Source: Pseudomonas fluorescens (lineage in GTDB: Bacteria > Pseudomonadota > Gammaproteobacteria > Pseudomonadales > Pseudomonadaceae). From it: DNA of 64,000 nt. Location of the stretch: assembly GCF_902498185.1 (NCBI RefSeq), contig NZ_CABVIX010000013.1, forward strand, positions 62,001 through 126,000. The letters run 5' to 3'. Shown here piece after piece: positions 33,469-42,975 of this stretch (positions are counted from its first letter, which is position 1; each line of letters opens with the position of its first letter). Position numbers and translations under genes: made by a program. A model generated the notes under the pieces. It made no database searches, had not been told where the DNA came from, and saw nothing but the letters and a program-made list of their open reading frames with translations.

Positions 33469-35229
33469 TCAGCCGCCGCCGACCACCATGGAGGTGAACG
33501 GCGCTACGTACGCCTGGAGGGTCACCAAGCCACCGACCAGGATCGCCAGAATGATCGAATGGAAGAACACATACCGCAAGATCTCCCCTTCATGCCCGTA
33601 CCAGCGGGTGGCCGTGGAGGCTACCACGATGGATTGGGCATCGACCATCTTGCCCATCACACCCCCGGAACTGTTGGCCGCCGCCATCAACACAGGGCTC
33701 AAGCCCAATTGCTCCGCGGTCACCCGCTGCAGCCCGCCGAACAGGACGTTGGAGGCTGTGTCCGAACCGGTCAGCGCTACCCCGAGCCAGCCGAGCAATG
33801 TGCCGAACATGGGGTAGAAGATGCCGGTAGCGGCAAAGGCAAGGCCCATCGTCGCGTCCAGCCCGGAGTAACGCGTGAGGAAGCCCAGCGCCAGCATCGC
33901 GACAATGGTGATCAGCGAATAGCGCACCACCCAGATCGTGCGCAGGTACTGCCTGATCAGCCCCATCACCGAATAGCCCATCAGCAGCCCACCGAGGATC
34001 GCTGCCAGGAGGATCCCGCTGCCCGTGGCGGTCAACCAGGTAAACCGGTACAACGCATCTTCCTTCTTGGGCGCGGCGACCACGGGCGGGACTTTCTCGA
34101 TGTGCTGGTGGATGGTCTCGAAGGTCAGGGTCGGCGCGAACACCGGGTTGGCCTCGCGCAGCGGCTTGCCTTGCGGATCGAGCAGGGCGGCGCCAGTGGC
34201 GGGATCGACGGCCTGGCGCGTGTCGAACTGGTTCTTGAAGCTCGCCGTGCCCCAGATGAACACGAACACTGTGAGGATGATCCACGGCATCCAGGCCCGC
34301 AGCACCGTGCGCCGGTCACTTTGCGAGAAGGCCGGGTTGCCGGCTTGCTCGTCAGGGTCGGGATCCACCTTGGAGTCGTCCACCCGCCCGGTGAGGGCGG
34401 CGGAGGTGTGCACGGTCGCCGGTTTCCAGACCCGCAGGAATCCTGTCAGGCACGCCATGGAGATCAGCGCGGCGATCACGTCCACCAGCATCGGGCCGTG
34501 GAAGTTGGAAACCAGGAACTGCGGGATCGCAAAGCTGACTCCGGCCACCATGATGGCCGGCCAGACTTCGACCATCTTGCGCCAGCCGGCAAAGGCCCAG
34601 ATCAGCCAGAACGGTACGATCACCGAGAAGAACGGTAGCTGGCGTCCTACCATCGCCGACAGCTCCATCTCGTCCAGCCCCGTGACCTTGGCCAGCGTGA
34701 TGATTGGCGTGCCCAGCGCGCCGAAGGCCACAGGCGCGGTATTGGCGATCAGCGCCAGGCCCGAGGCCGCCAGCGGGGAGAAACCCAGGCCGATGAGGAT
34801 GGCCCCGGTGACGGCCACCGGGGTGCCGAACCCCGCCGCGCCCTCGAAGAACGCTCCGAAGCAGAAGGCGATCAGCAGCAACTGCAAGCGGCGGTCGTCG
34901 GTGATGCGGGCCAGGGAGTCCTGAAGCACCTTGAACGAGCCATTTTCGGTGGTCAGGCGGTGCAGGAAGATGATGTTCAGCACGATCCAGCCAATGGGCA
35001 ACAACCCGTTGGCGGCCCCATACAGCGCAGCCGATCCCGCCATGTCGGCAGGCATGTCGAAGGCGAAGATGGAGATCAGCAAGGCCGAAGCCAGGGCGAG
35101 CAGGGCGGCGATATGCGCCTTGATGTGGAAAAAGGCCAGCGCCGCCAGCATTACGACAACCGGGACTGCGGCCATGAGGGTGGAGAGCCATGGGCTCCCG
35201 AAGGGATCGTATATTTGCTGCCAAACCAT
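33469..35229 (-). CDS. lctP: L-lactate permease (LctP/LldP family)
   Basis: The 586-residue integral membrane protein imports lactate (and often glycolate) by proton symport. It begins MVWQQIYDPFGSPWLSTLMAAVPVVVM. The family-specific stretches CFGAFFEGAAGFGTPVAVTGAIL, PVAFGALGTPIITLAKVTGL and the C-terminal SSGGVMGKMVDAQSIVVA are present. AGGTGG precedes the ATG at 35229; codons further upstream add only a short polar extension. No lldR or lldD gene flanks it, unlike the usual lld operon. Confidence 0.92.
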   Translation of the reverse strand: MVWQQIYDPFGSPWLSTLMAAVPVVVMLAALAFFHIKAHIAALLALASALLISIFAFDMPADMAGSAALYGAANGLLPIGWIVLNIIFLHRLTTENGSFKVLQDSLARITDDRRLQLLLIAFCFGAFFEGAAGFGTPVAVTGAILIGLGFSPLAASGLALIANTAPVAFGALGTPIITLAKVTGLDEMELSAMVGRQLPFFSVIVPFWLIWAFAGWRKMVEVWPAIMVAGVSFAIPQFLVSNFHGPMLVDVIAALISMACLTGFLRVWKPATVHTSAALTGRVDDSKVDPDPDEQAGNPAFSQSDRRTVLRAWMPWIILTVFVFIWGTASFKNQFDTRQAVDPATGAALLDPQGKPLREANPVFAPTLTFETIHQHIEKVPPVVAAPKKEDALYRFTWLTATGSGILLAAILGGLLMGYSVMGLIRQYLRTIWVVRYSLITIVAMLALGFLTRYSGLDATMGLAFAATGIFYPMFGTLLGWLGVALTGSDTASNVLFGGLQRVTAEQLGLSPVLMAAANSSGGVMGKMVDAQSIVVASTATRWYGHEGEILRYVFFHSIILAILVGGLVTLQAYVAPFTSMVVGGG

Positions 35230-35317
35230 CTGCCACCTCGCATTCTTGTTAGAGGTTCTGCTTGAAAGGGCGGTCGGCACAGCATGACGCCAGATGGAGT
35301 ATAGGAAGAGAATTCAA

Positions 35318-35340
35318 GCTGCAAGCCCGAAGCTTGCAGC
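35318..35340 (-). terminator. Candidate intrinsic terminator after MFS gene
   Basis: GCTGCAAGC and GCTTGCAGC form a perfect 9-base stem. On the minus strand the loop is TTCGG, a stable loop, and the hairpin is followed by TTGAATTCT. It lies 14 bases past the stop of the MFS gene at 35354 and about 90 bases before the lctP start, so it would separate the two leftward units. Confidence 0.65.
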
Positions 35341-35353
35341 GTGTAGATCGCAG

Positions 35354-36649
35354 CTAGGCGCTGCGCTGGTCGGCCATTTCGCCGCTCACGGCATCCACCA
35401 TCGGCGGATGCTCCTGCGCGGCGTGCATCAGGTCCTCGGTCAAGCGAAGCTCTGCGCCGGTCGGCGAGAAGGTCGCCGACGCCGCGAACGGTGCCGGGTT
35501 GGCCGGCGCAGCACGCTGGCCGCGGCGCCACACGAAGAACATCACCAGCCCCAGGTTGATCACCGCAAACGCCCAGAACAGCCCGGCTTCGCCGAACGAG
35601 GTCATCACCGGCGAAATCATCAGCGGGCTGATGGCCGAGCCCAGCGAGTTGATCAGCAGCAGGCCCTGGATCATCGGCACCAGTGCTTCGGCTGGCGCAC
35701 GGTCGGCGGCATGACTGACCGCGACCGGGTACACCGCGAAGATCCCACCGCCCAGCAGGAACAGCATCGCCGCCAGCATCGTCGCCGACAGCGGCATCAG
35801 CACGATCACCAGCGACAGCACGGTGCAGGCCGCGACCAGCACGATCAGCACCTCCTGGCGGTCCCTGCGGTCGGACCAGCGCCCGACCGGGTATTGCAGC
35901 AGCATCGCTCCCAGGATGGCCCAGGCCATCATGCTGCCGACCTCGCCGACACTCAGGCCGATGCGTTGCAGGTACAGCGGCAGCAGGGTATAGACCGCCG
36001 CGATGGCCAGGCCGGAGCCGAAGCAGCCCACCAGGCCGGTGGGCGTCACGCCCAGCAGCTGCCGTGGCTTGAGTGGCTCGACCTGTTCCAGCAGCGGCGA
36101 TACGCGCGGCAGGATCACGATGGGCAGCACCGACAGCGACGCCAGCATGCCCGCCACCATGAACGGCGCGGTCTCGCCCCAGCCGGTGATCACGCCCAGT
36201 GTTGCCTGGCCCAGCACCCCAGCGCCATAGAGGGCGATCATGTACAAGGCCAGCAGGCGCCCGCGGATCTTCGCGTCGCCGGCCATCAACAACCAGCTCT
36301 CGATTACCAGGAACACTCCGACCGTGGCCCAGCCATTGATCAGGCGCAGCGCGAACCAGCCCCAGGTATCGTAGAACATGCCTTGCAGCAGAATGGTCGC
36401 GGCGATCAGCGAGGCGAAACTGCTGTAGGCGCGGATGTGGCCGATGCGCAGGATCAGCCGGTCATTGAGCAGGGCGCCCAGGCTCAGGCCGATGAAGTAG
36501 GCGGAGGAGACGGTGCCGATCATGGTCGCCGACTCACCCATTGCGCCCAGGCGCAGGGTCGTGAGCGACGACATGAAACCGTTGCCCAACGCAACGATGA
36601 ACAGCCCAAGCAAAGGCGCGAGCGCCATCGCCAGCAAACGCGGAGACAT
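35354..36649 (-). CDS. MFS transporter (YcaD/YfkF-like)
   Basis: The 431-residue protein has 12 membrane spans. It begins MSPRLLAMALAPLLGLFIVALGNGFMSSLTTLRL and contains GTVSSAYFIGLSLGALLNDRLILRIGHIRAYSSFA, typical of the YcaD-like group of major facilitators. A second-half motif, LQYPVGRWSDRRDRQ, matches the repeated MFS loop signature. The ATG at 36649 follows GAGG. The substrate is unknown. The C-terminal 45 residues are a soluble, Ala/Glu-rich tail. Confidence 0.8.
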   Translation of the reverse strand: MSPRLLAMALAPLLGLFIVALGNGFMSSLTTLRLGAMGESATMIGTVSSAYFIGLSLGALLNDRLILRIGHIRAYSSFASLIAATILLQGMFYDTWGWFALRLINGWATVGVFLVIESWLLMAGDAKIRGRLLALYMIALYGAGVLGQATLGVITGWGETAPFMVAGMLASLSVLPIVILPRVSPLLEQVEPLKPRQLLGVTPTGLVGCFGSGLAIAAVYTLLPLYLQRIGLSVGEVGSMMAWAILGAMLLQYPVGRWSDRRDRQEVLIVLVAACTVLSLVIVLMPLSATMLAAMLFLLGGGIFAVYPVAVSHAADRAPAEALVPMIQGLLLINSLGSAISPLMISPVMTSFGEAGLFWAFAVINLGLVMFFVWRRGQRAAPANPAPFAASATFSPTGAELRLTEDLMHAAQEHPPMVDAVSGEMADQRSA

Positions 36650-36881
36650 ACAGACCTCAAAGTGATCGAACAGCGAAAGTGCCAACGCGGGGATGCGACC
36701 AGGGCATGACTCAACCGCAGGGCTGCGGGTTGCCGTTGTGGGCGACTGGGGGAAAGGGAGGCGAGATTTTAAGCATTGCGCGGGATTTGCCAAGGGGTGT
36801 CGGTGCGGCGTTCTGACGCAGCGTGCAGGATTGATGATGTGTCCTGCAAAACACCTTTCCCGAACGCGTTGCGTGGCAGAT

Positions 36882-36906
36882 GTGGGCAGGCATGGTCCCT
36901 GCCCAC
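36882..36906 (-). terminator. Hairpin downstream of proP
   Basis: GTGGGCAGG (36882-36890) and CCTGCCCAC (36898-36906) form a perfect 9-base stem with a 7-base loop, 11 bases beyond the proP stop codon on the minus strand. No T-run follows, so it may be a weak terminator or an mRNA 3'-end protector. The rest of the 267-base gap 36650-36916 shows no gene. Confidence 0.5.
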
Positions 36907-36916
36907 GCTCATTGCC

Positions 36917-38419
36917 CTAGTTGATCCGCGGATGCTGCTGCGCCAGCAGGTTGCGCTTGGCTTCCAGCTCGGCGATCTGCGTGTCGATGTCTTCGATCTT
37001 CTGCTCGATGTTGTCGTGGTGCTCCTGCAGCAACTCACGGGCTTCTTCGATATCCGACGCCGCGGGCGCCGCGCCGCGCAGTGGCTTGTTCGCGGTTTCC
37101 TTCATCGAGAGCCCGGTCGCCAGGCCTACGACGGCGACGACCATCAGGTAATAGGCCGGCATGTACAGGTCGTTGGTGCTTTCCACCAGCCACGCCACCG
37201 CGGTCGGGGTCAGGCCGGCGATCAGCACCGAGATGTTGAATGCACCGGCCAGGGCGCTGTAGCGGATATGGGTCGGGAACATGGCGGGCAGGGTCGAGGC
37301 CATCACGCCGATGAAGAAGTTGAGCAGCACCGCCAGTATCAGCAGGCCCGCGAAGATCAGCCCGAGCTCGCCGCTGTTGATCAGCATGAACGCCGGGATC
37401 GACAACGCAAACAGCCCGATGCTGCCGATGATGATGAAAGGCCGCCGCCCGATCTTGTCGCTGAAGAAGCCGATCAGCGGCTGCACGAACAACATGCCGA
37501 CCATGATCGCGATGATGATCAGCACGCCGTGGTTTTCACTGTAATGCAGGTTGTGCGACAGGTAGCTCGGCATGTACGTGAGCAGCATGTAGTACGTGAC
37601 GTTGGTCGCCACCACCACGCCAACACAGGTCACCAGGCCGCGCCAGTGCTTGGTCGCCACTTCCTTGAAGGACACGCGTGGACCGGCCGCCAGGCCTTCG
37701 CGATCACCCTGTTCCAGCTGTTCGACGTGCTGTTGGAACGCTGGGGTCTCTTCGAGCGCGTGGCGCAGGTACAGGCCGATGATGCCCAAGGGCAGGGCAA
37801 GGAAGAACGGCAGGCGCCAGCCCCACTCAAGGAAGGCAGCTTCGCCAACGATGGTGGAAATCAGCACCACCACGCCCGCCCCGAGCACGAAGCCTGCGAT
37901 CGAGCCGAAGTCCAGCCAGCTGCCCAGGAAGCCACGCTTTCGGTCCGGGGCGTATTCGGCCACGAAGATCGAAGCGCCGGTATATTCCCCGCCCACCGAG
38001 AAACCTTGGGCCATCTTCGCCAGCAGCAGCAGGATTGGCGCCCAGATGCCGATCGAGGCATAGGACGGGATCAGGCCGATGGCAAAGGTACTCAGCGACA
38101 TGATCACGATCGTCGCGGCCAATACCTTCTGCCGTCCGTACTTGTCACCCAGCGCCCCGAAGAACAGCCCGCCCAGCGGGCGGATCAGGAAGGGCACCGA
38201 GAAGGTGGCCAGCGCGGCAATCATCTGCACGCTCGGGTCGGCATTGGGGAAGAACACCTGTCCCAGCACATAGGCGACAAAGCCATAGACGCCAAAATCG
38301 AACCATTCCATGGCGTTGCCAAGCGCGGCGGCGGTGATCGCCTTGCGCATCTTGGCATCGTCGACAATGGTGATGTCTTTCAATCCGATCGGATTGACTC
38401 GGTTTTTACGAAGTTTCAT
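36917..38419 (-). CDS. proP: ProP-type proline/glycine betaine:H+ symporter
   Basis: ProP takes up compatible solutes under osmotic stress. The 500-residue length equals that of E. coli ProP. The N-terminal helix reads AAALGNAMEWFDFGVYGFVAYVLG, the MFS loop GALGDKYGRQKVLA follows, and GFSVGGEYTGASIFVAEYAP is a sugar-porter-type signature. The end is a heptad-rich coiled coil (IEEARELLQEHHDNIEQKIEDIDTQIAELEAKRNLL), the feature that tunes osmotic activation in E. coli. An imperfect 13-base dyad lies in its upstream region (38537-38575). Confidence 0.9.
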   Translation of the reverse strand: MKLRKNRVNPIGLKDITIVDDAKMRKAITAAALGNAMEWFDFGVYGFVAYVLGQVFFPNADPSVQMIAALATFSVPFLIRPLGGLFFGALGDKYGRQKVLAATIVIMSLSTFAIGLIPSYASIGIWAPILLLLAKMAQGFSVGGEYTGASIFVAEYAPDRKRGFLGSWLDFGSIAGFVLGAGVVVLISTIVGEAAFLEWGWRLPFFLALPLGIIGLYLRHALEETPAFQQHVEQLEQGDREGLAAGPRVSFKEVATKHWRGLVTCVGVVVATNVTYYMLLTYMPSYLSHNLHYSENHGVLIIIAIMVGMLFVQPLIGFFSDKIGRRPFIIIGSIGLFALSIPAFMLINSGELGLIFAGLLILAVLLNFFIGVMASTLPAMFPTHIRYSALAGAFNISVLIAGLTPTAVAWLVESTNDLYMPAYYLMVVAVVGLATGLSMKETANKPLRGAAPAASDIEEARELLQEHHDNIEQKIEDIDTQIAELEAKRNLLAQQHPRIN

Positions 38420-38536
38420 GCGTGTACTCTGATTGACTTGTCCTTACAGACCGCTGGCCCCGGGTACTGCGAGAGGACAACGGGTCAAGGCCGGAGTGGT
38501 GCCATCGTTGTAATGGCCAGGGCTCTTTCGCATGAG

Positions 38537-38575
38537 ATACAAAGAGACACGAAAAAATTCACTGTCCCTTTGTAT
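38537..38575. promoter_or_regulatory. 13-bp inverted repeat in the proP/bestrophin divergent region
   Basis: ATACAAAGAGACA (38537-38549) and TGTCCCTTTGTAT (38563-38575) are complementary at 12 of 13 positions, with a 13-base AT-rich spacer. The half-sites are 26 bases centre to centre, between the divergent proP start (38419) and bestrophin start (38689). It looks like an operator for a dimeric or tetrameric regulator; a terminator is unlikely because neither gene ends here. Confidence 0.5.
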
Positions 38576-38688
38576 TTTTCCGCTATGGGAGGCCGCGATA
38601 AGGAATTAAGAATCGTTTAAGCATCGCGCTTTAGGGTGTCTCTACGGCTCACCGGGACTGGCGGGCGTCTCACCTATGGAGCGACATC

Positions 38689-39600
38689 ATGATGGAAGCC
38701 CTTGGCAGCAAATGGACCTGCTTCAAAAAGACGCTGACCTATGTCGGCTGGGCGCTTTTCTGGCTGATGCTCTGGGATGTGGCGGTTACCCTGGACTTCA
38801 TGTTGCTCGCCCGCGACGTGCTGGACATCCCGCTGATGCCGTTGACGCTGCTGTGCTCGGCACTGGTCGTGCTCATCAGTTTCCGCAATACCAGTGCCTA
38901 TAACCGCTGGTGGGAGGCGCGCACGCTCTGGGGCGCCATGGTCAACAGCTCGCGCAGCCTGGGCCGGCAGGCATTGACGCTGATTGATGACGAGCAGGGT
39001 GGGGCGGTGCAGAACCCGGTGAAGGCCATTCTGTTCCGTCGCCACGTCGCCTATCTGCATTCGTTGCGCGGCCATCTGGTGGGGCAGTTTGATACCGGTC
39101 AGTTGCAGGGGCTGCTGCCAGATGCAGAGATCGACCAGGTCGGGCAAGGCAATAACGTGCCCAACGACATCCTCAACGGCTCGGCCGTACTGCTGGCCAA
39201 GGAGTTCAAGGCAGGTCGGCTGGACAGCGTCCGGCTCGCACGGCTTGAGTCGACACTGGTCGATATCTCGAATCATCAGGGCGGCATGGAACGTATCGCC
39301 AATACGCCACTGCCCTATCCCTATATCTATTTCCCACGGCTGTTCAGTGGGCTTTTCTGCGTGATCATGCCGCTGAGCCTGGTGCCGACCCTGGGCTGGT
39401 TCACGCCGGTGGTCTCGACCGTGGTGGGATGCATGCTGTTGGCGATGGAGCGCATCGGTACCGACCTGCAGGCGCCGTTTGGCCGCAGCCAGCACAGGAT
39501 CCGCGTCGAAGACCTGTGCTGCAACATCGAGCGGAACCTGTGCTCGATGTTCAATGAGCCTTGCACAAGCAAGGCTATCGACCTGCCAGGCAGAGCCTAG
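38689..39600 (+). CDS. Bestrophin-like chloride channel
   Basis: The 303-residue protein belongs to the bacterial bestrophin (RFP-TM) family of pentameric anion or cation channels. Family features are LISFRNTSAYNRWWEARTLWGAMVNSSRSL, PYPYIYFPRLFSGLFC, and GWFTPVVSTVVGCMLLAMERIGTDLQAPFG. Four hydrophobic segments are visible. GGAG at 38678-38681 supports the ATG at 38689; a second ATG follows immediately. Its stop codon overlaps the gspD stop by a few bases in convergent orientation. Ion selectivity cannot be read from sequence. Confidence 0.85.
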   Translation: MMEALGSKWTCFKKTLTYVGWALFWLMLWDVAVTLDFMLLARDVLDIPLMPLTLLCSALVVLISFRNTSAYNRWWEARTLWGAMVNSSRSLGRQALTLIDDEQGGAVQNPVKAILFRRHVAYLHSLRGHLVGQFDTGQLQGLLPDAEIDQVGQGNNVPNDILNGSAVLLAKEFKAGRLDSVRLARLESTLVDISNHQGGMERIANTPLPYPYIYFPRLFSGLFCVIMPLSLVPTLGWFTPVVSTVVGCMLLAMERIGTDLQAPFGRSQHRIRVEDLCCNIERNLCSMFNEPCTSKAIDLPGRA

Positions 39601-41858
39601 AGCGCGCGCGACGCCTGGGCCTTGAGCACCTGCATCTGCTGGCGGTACTCATCGGTCACCTGCCGCGCCTGCTCGGGGTTGTTCACCACCTTCGGGGTGA
39701 TCAGCACGATCAGTTCGGTGCGGTCGCGGCTCCTGGAGGTACTGCCGAACAGCCAGCCCAGGCCGGGAATGCGCGAGAGACCCGGTACGCGGGTGTCGGA
39801 GCGGGCGTTGTCCTGCTTGATCAAGCCGCCCAGCAGGACGGTCTGGCCACTCTGTACCGCGACCTGGGTTGAAACCGCGCGGCTCGAGATGCGGGGGTTG
39901 GGCTGGGTCGTGGTCACCGCGCTGTCATCGGCGTCACTGACTTGCTGCTGGATATCCATGTACACCAGGCCACCCGGATTGATCCGCGGCAAGACGTCGA
40001 GAATGACACCGGTCTGCACGTATTCGACGCTGCTGAGGGTGGTGTCGGAGTTGCTGGTATTGACGGTGGTCTGGCTGATCGGGATGTTGTCGCCGACCTG
40101 GATCTGCGCCTGCTGGTTGTTCAGGACCACCAGCGAAGGCGCCGAGAGGACCTGGGTCAGGCCCCGCGTCTCGAGGGCGCGCAAGGCCACTTGCAGATTG
40201 CTGCTGACGAACGAGTAGAACATCGAACTGCTGCCCAGCGCGACGCCCCCCGCGCCCAAGGCTGCCTGGCTGCCGCTTTCGTTGGCCACCGTGGTGCTGG
40301 AGGAGTTGCCTGCCAGACGCCCCAGGTACCATTGCACGCCAAGGTCGAGGTCGCCGGTAAGCTTCACTTCGAGGATGCGGGTCTCGATCTGTACCTGCAG
40401 GGGTGGGCTGTCGAGGCGCTTGATGGCGGACTCGATCTCTTTCCACTGGGCAGGCCGGGTACGTACCAACAGCTGGTTGCTGCTCTTTTGCGCCGTGATG
40501 CGCACCGATTGCTCAAGGCTCTTGCCGGTGTCCTCGCTCTGTTCGCCCATCTGCGCACTCAGGCCCTCGTCGATGCTCTGGTCCGACTGGCCATCGTCCT
40601 CCTCAGTGGAGTCCTCACCTGTCGAAGTCGATTGGGCAGAGCTGCCAGTGCCGCCGAAACCCTGGCTGCCCGTGCCATTGAGTGATTTCAGGCTGGTGGT
40701 CTTGAGACCCGGCGCCACCTTCGCCGCCGTGTCTTCGGTGATCTGGCCCGTGCCGTAGATCTGCCGCAGATACCGTGCGAGGTCCGCCGCTTTCAGGTTG
40801 CGCACATCGTAGACATACAGCTGTGGCTCATTGCCGCCGCCTTCGTCGATGGTCCTGATCCAGTTGCCGACTTCCTGCAGGTACTCAGGCTGCGCGGAAA
40901 TGGCCACGATCGAGTTGGTGCGCTCATTGGGCATGAACTTGACCATGTCCGACAACGGCATGCCGCTGTCCGGGCCGAACAGCTTCTGCAGTTGCGGCAT
41001 CAGCTCTGCAACGGAGGCGTGCTGCAGGCCGTACACGCCGATCGACATGCCCTTGAGCCAGTCGACGTCGAAGGTGTCGATGGTGTCCTGGTAGTTGGCC
41101 AGCTCCTCCGGCGTGCCGGCCAGGCTGAGCACGTTGCGCGCGGGGTCTACCAGCAAGAAGGCGTTTTCGCGCACAAATGGCTTCAGCAGCTTCTGCATCT
41201 CGGTCGCGCCGATGTAGCGCAGGGGATAGAGCCTGGCGGCGAGGCCGGTGGCAGGCTCGGCCACCGCGACCTCGGGCACCAGCTTGCCCGCAACCGCCTT
41301 GTCGGCGGGCAGGACCACATAGCGGTCGCCCTGGCGGATCATCGCGTTATCGGTCCAGGACAGCAGCGTTTCCAGGATCGACAGCGCCTGCTGCTTGTTG
41401 ACCGGCTTGGAGGTCGAGAAGCTGACGGTGCCTTTCACACCTTGGCTGATGCTGTAGTTTTCGTGCAGCAAATCGCCCATCACGCTGTTGATGACCGCCT
41501 CGATAGGCTGGTCGGTGAAATTGAAGACGATATCGCCTTCTTCACTGGCGGCCCTGGCGGCCCTGGAAGCTGTGCTCGCCGGCGGACGAATGAAACGCTG
41601 GTTGCCCTTGATGATCTGCCGCTGCGGCGCCGCGGCTGGCGCGGGCGCTTGGCCGGTAGCCATCGCTGCCTGCGGCTGCGGGGTGGACGCAGGCGCCGGC
41701 TCTGCGGCGCCCTTGAAGGCCTCCTGCATCAGGGCAGGATCGCTGGTCAGTTCATGCTGTGGCGTCGAGCATGCGGCCAGTGAAACGGCCACGCTCAGGG
41801 CGAGCAACGGCGCGCGCAGTGCCGGGAGGGGGAAGCGTGAAGGAAGCTGCAGGGTCAT
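39597..41858 (-). CDS. gspD: Type II secretion secretin, lipoprotein type
   Basis: GspD forms the outer-membrane channel. The 753-residue protein opens with a signal ending LAACS, a lipobox, then an Ala/Pro-rich linker. The N0 domain begins near GDIVFNFTDQPIEAVINSV. N1-N3 domains follow, with a Ser/Asp/Glu-rich insert around residues 400-440. The secretin core has VPGLSRIPGLGWLFGSTSRSRDRTELIVLITPKVV. Lipidated secretins such as HxcQ of P. aeruginosa insert without a pilotin; no gspS gene is present here. It is the last gene of the operon, coupled to the preceding gene by ATGA. Confidence 0.93.
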   Translation of the reverse strand: MTLQLPSRFPLPALRAPLLALSVAVSLAACSTPQHELTSDPALMQEAFKGAAEPAPASTPQPQAAMATGQAPAPAAAPQRQIIKGNQRFIRPPASTASRAARAASEEGDIVFNFTDQPIEAVINSVMGDLLHENYSISQGVKGTVSFSTSKPVNKQQALSILETLLSWTDNAMIRQGDRYVVLPADKAVAGKLVPEVAVAEPATGLAARLYPLRYIGATEMQKLLKPFVRENAFLLVDPARNVLSLAGTPEELANYQDTIDTFDVDWLKGMSIGVYGLQHASVAELMPQLQKLFGPDSGMPLSDMVKFMPNERTNSIVAISAQPEYLQEVGNWIRTIDEGGGNEPQLYVYDVRNLKAADLARYLRQIYGTGQITEDTAAKVAPGLKTTSLKSLNGTGSQGFGGTGSSAQSTSTGEDSTEEDDGQSDQSIDEGLSAQMGEQSEDTGKSLEQSVRITAQKSSNQLLVRTRPAQWKEIESAIKRLDSPPLQVQIETRILEVKLTGDLDLGVQWYLGRLAGNSSSTTVANESGSQAALGAGGVALGSSSMFYSFVSSNLQVALRALETRGLTQVLSAPSLVVLNNQQAQIQVGDNIPISQTTVNTSNSDTTLSSVEYVQTGVILDVLPRINPGGLVYMDIQQQVSDADDSAVTTTQPNPRISSRAVSTQVAVQSGQTVLLGGLIKQDNARSDTRVPGLSRIPGLGWLFGSTSRSRDRTELIVLITPKVVNNPEQARQVTDEYRQQMQVLKAQASRAL

Positions 41859-42367
41859 GGTGTCGTAGTACGCGGGAGAGTAAGGACGGGGGTTTTTGAC
41901 GGCGGCGGTAGCCGCAGCAGAGGCATGCTCAAGGTGTGGGTCTGTCCATCACGGATGAAGGTCGCGGACTGTGCGTCCAGGTGGCTCAGGGTCCAGCCGC
42001 TGGTCAGCACCGCACCCAAGGCAACCTTGATGGGGCGATGGCTGCCCTCACGCAGGTAGGCCCACTGGGATGTACTGTCCAGCACCACGCCGGTCAGGCT
42101 GAACCGCGACAGCGGTTGCGCCGCCGCGCTTGTGCCCTGCGGATCGGGTTGCCGGTCCGGGCTGAAGATCGGGCGAGTCCAGGTTGCCGCGCGCAGGGCG
42201 TGCGCGAGCTCGGGCGGTGGCGCGGGCGGTGGCGTAGCAGTGGCCTGCGCTGCACGCTTTGGCGCAAGCCAATGGGGCTCGGCAGGCGCGCTGATCACCC
42301 AGGCAATCGCCAGCAGCGCGCTGGCGTTGACGGCCAGCAATGCCAGGCTCGAGGTGCGCAGTCTCAT
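41855..42367 (-). CDS. Type II secretion GspC/GspN-like protein
   Basis: The 170-residue inner-membrane protein has one N-terminal span (LALLAVNASALLAIAWVI), a Pro/Ala-rich linker and one small periplasmic domain. This domain is an HR-type domain (RPIFSPDRQP, then LSRFSLTGVVLDSTSQWAYLREG, then IKVALGAVLTSGWTLSHLDAQSATF). This is the core shared by GspC and GspN-like proteins; the PDZ or coiled-coil end of classical GspC is absent. It probably links the inner-membrane platform to GspD. Four-base overlaps join it to gspM and gspD. Confidence 0.75.
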   Translation of the reverse strand: MRLRTSSLALLAVNASALLAIAWVISAPAEPHWLAPKRAAQATATPPPAPPPELAHALRAATWTRPIFSPDRQPDPQGTSAAAQPLSRFSLTGVVLDSTSQWAYLREGSHRPIKVALGAVLTSGWTLSHLDAQSATFIRDGQTHTLSMPLLRLPPPSKTPVLTLPRTTTP

Positions 42368-42975
42368 GAATCGCTTCCCTTTGGACCCACGCCGCGCAGA
42401 TACCCGCGAATCAGCAGGTGGACTTCCAGTCGCCCCGCGCCGCGCTGGGCAGGGGCCGAGGAAGTACGCCGGACACTGAGCTGGTCGACAAACAGGCTGG
42501 GTTGGCCGTATTCAAGGTCATGCAGCACGGCGGCGAGGGGTTCGATCGCGCAGGCGAGCGTGAGACTCACTTTGACCGGGCGGTAAGGCTCGACCTGATC
42601 CTGCTCGGCAGAGGCGATCGGCATGCGTTGAGTGACCTCGCAGCCGGGGCCGAGGCGGGACTGCGCCTTGACCCGTTCAACGACATGCTGCATCAGGTCT
42701 GCCGCGACGGCATTCGGATCATCGCCGGGCAGCAGGCTGTCGCGCAGGGCCGGATCATCCTCGGTGCGCTTGAGTTGCGCTTCAAGCATCGGCTGCTGGA
42801 GGATCAGGCTGGCATAGCGGCGCTGCTGTTCGCGCACGGCGTCGGTCTGCTCGTCGAGTGTTCGAAGGGGCGCGAGAAACAGGCTCTCGATCAGCACCTG
42901 CCAGAGCGCCCAGAGCAGCAGGCCGAGAAGGCCAAGGGCAGCGATCCTGCGCTCCCTGCTATTGAGTGGACGCAT
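42364..42975 (-). CDS. gspM: Type II secretion protein GspM
   Basis: The 203-residue protein has a short cytoplasmic start (MRPLNSRERR), one membrane helix (IAALGLLGLLLWALWQVLI), a coiled-coil stretch rich in Gln/Arg, and a small ferredoxin-like periplasmic domain. This is the GspM layout, and its position directly after gspL supports the call. Sequence conservation is low in this family, so the name rests largely on gene order. It starts inside the last 17 bases of gspL. Confidence 0.78.
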   Translation of the reverse strand: MRPLNSRERRIAALGLLGLLLWALWQVLIESLFLAPLRTLDEQTDAVREQQRRYASLILQQPMLEAQLKRTEDDPALRDSLLPGDDPNAVAADLMQHVVERVKAQSRLGPGCEVTQRMPIASAEQDQVEPYRPVKVSLTLACAIEPLAAVLHDLEYGQPSLFVDQLSVRRTSSAPAQRGAGRLEVHLLIRGYLRGVGPKGSDS

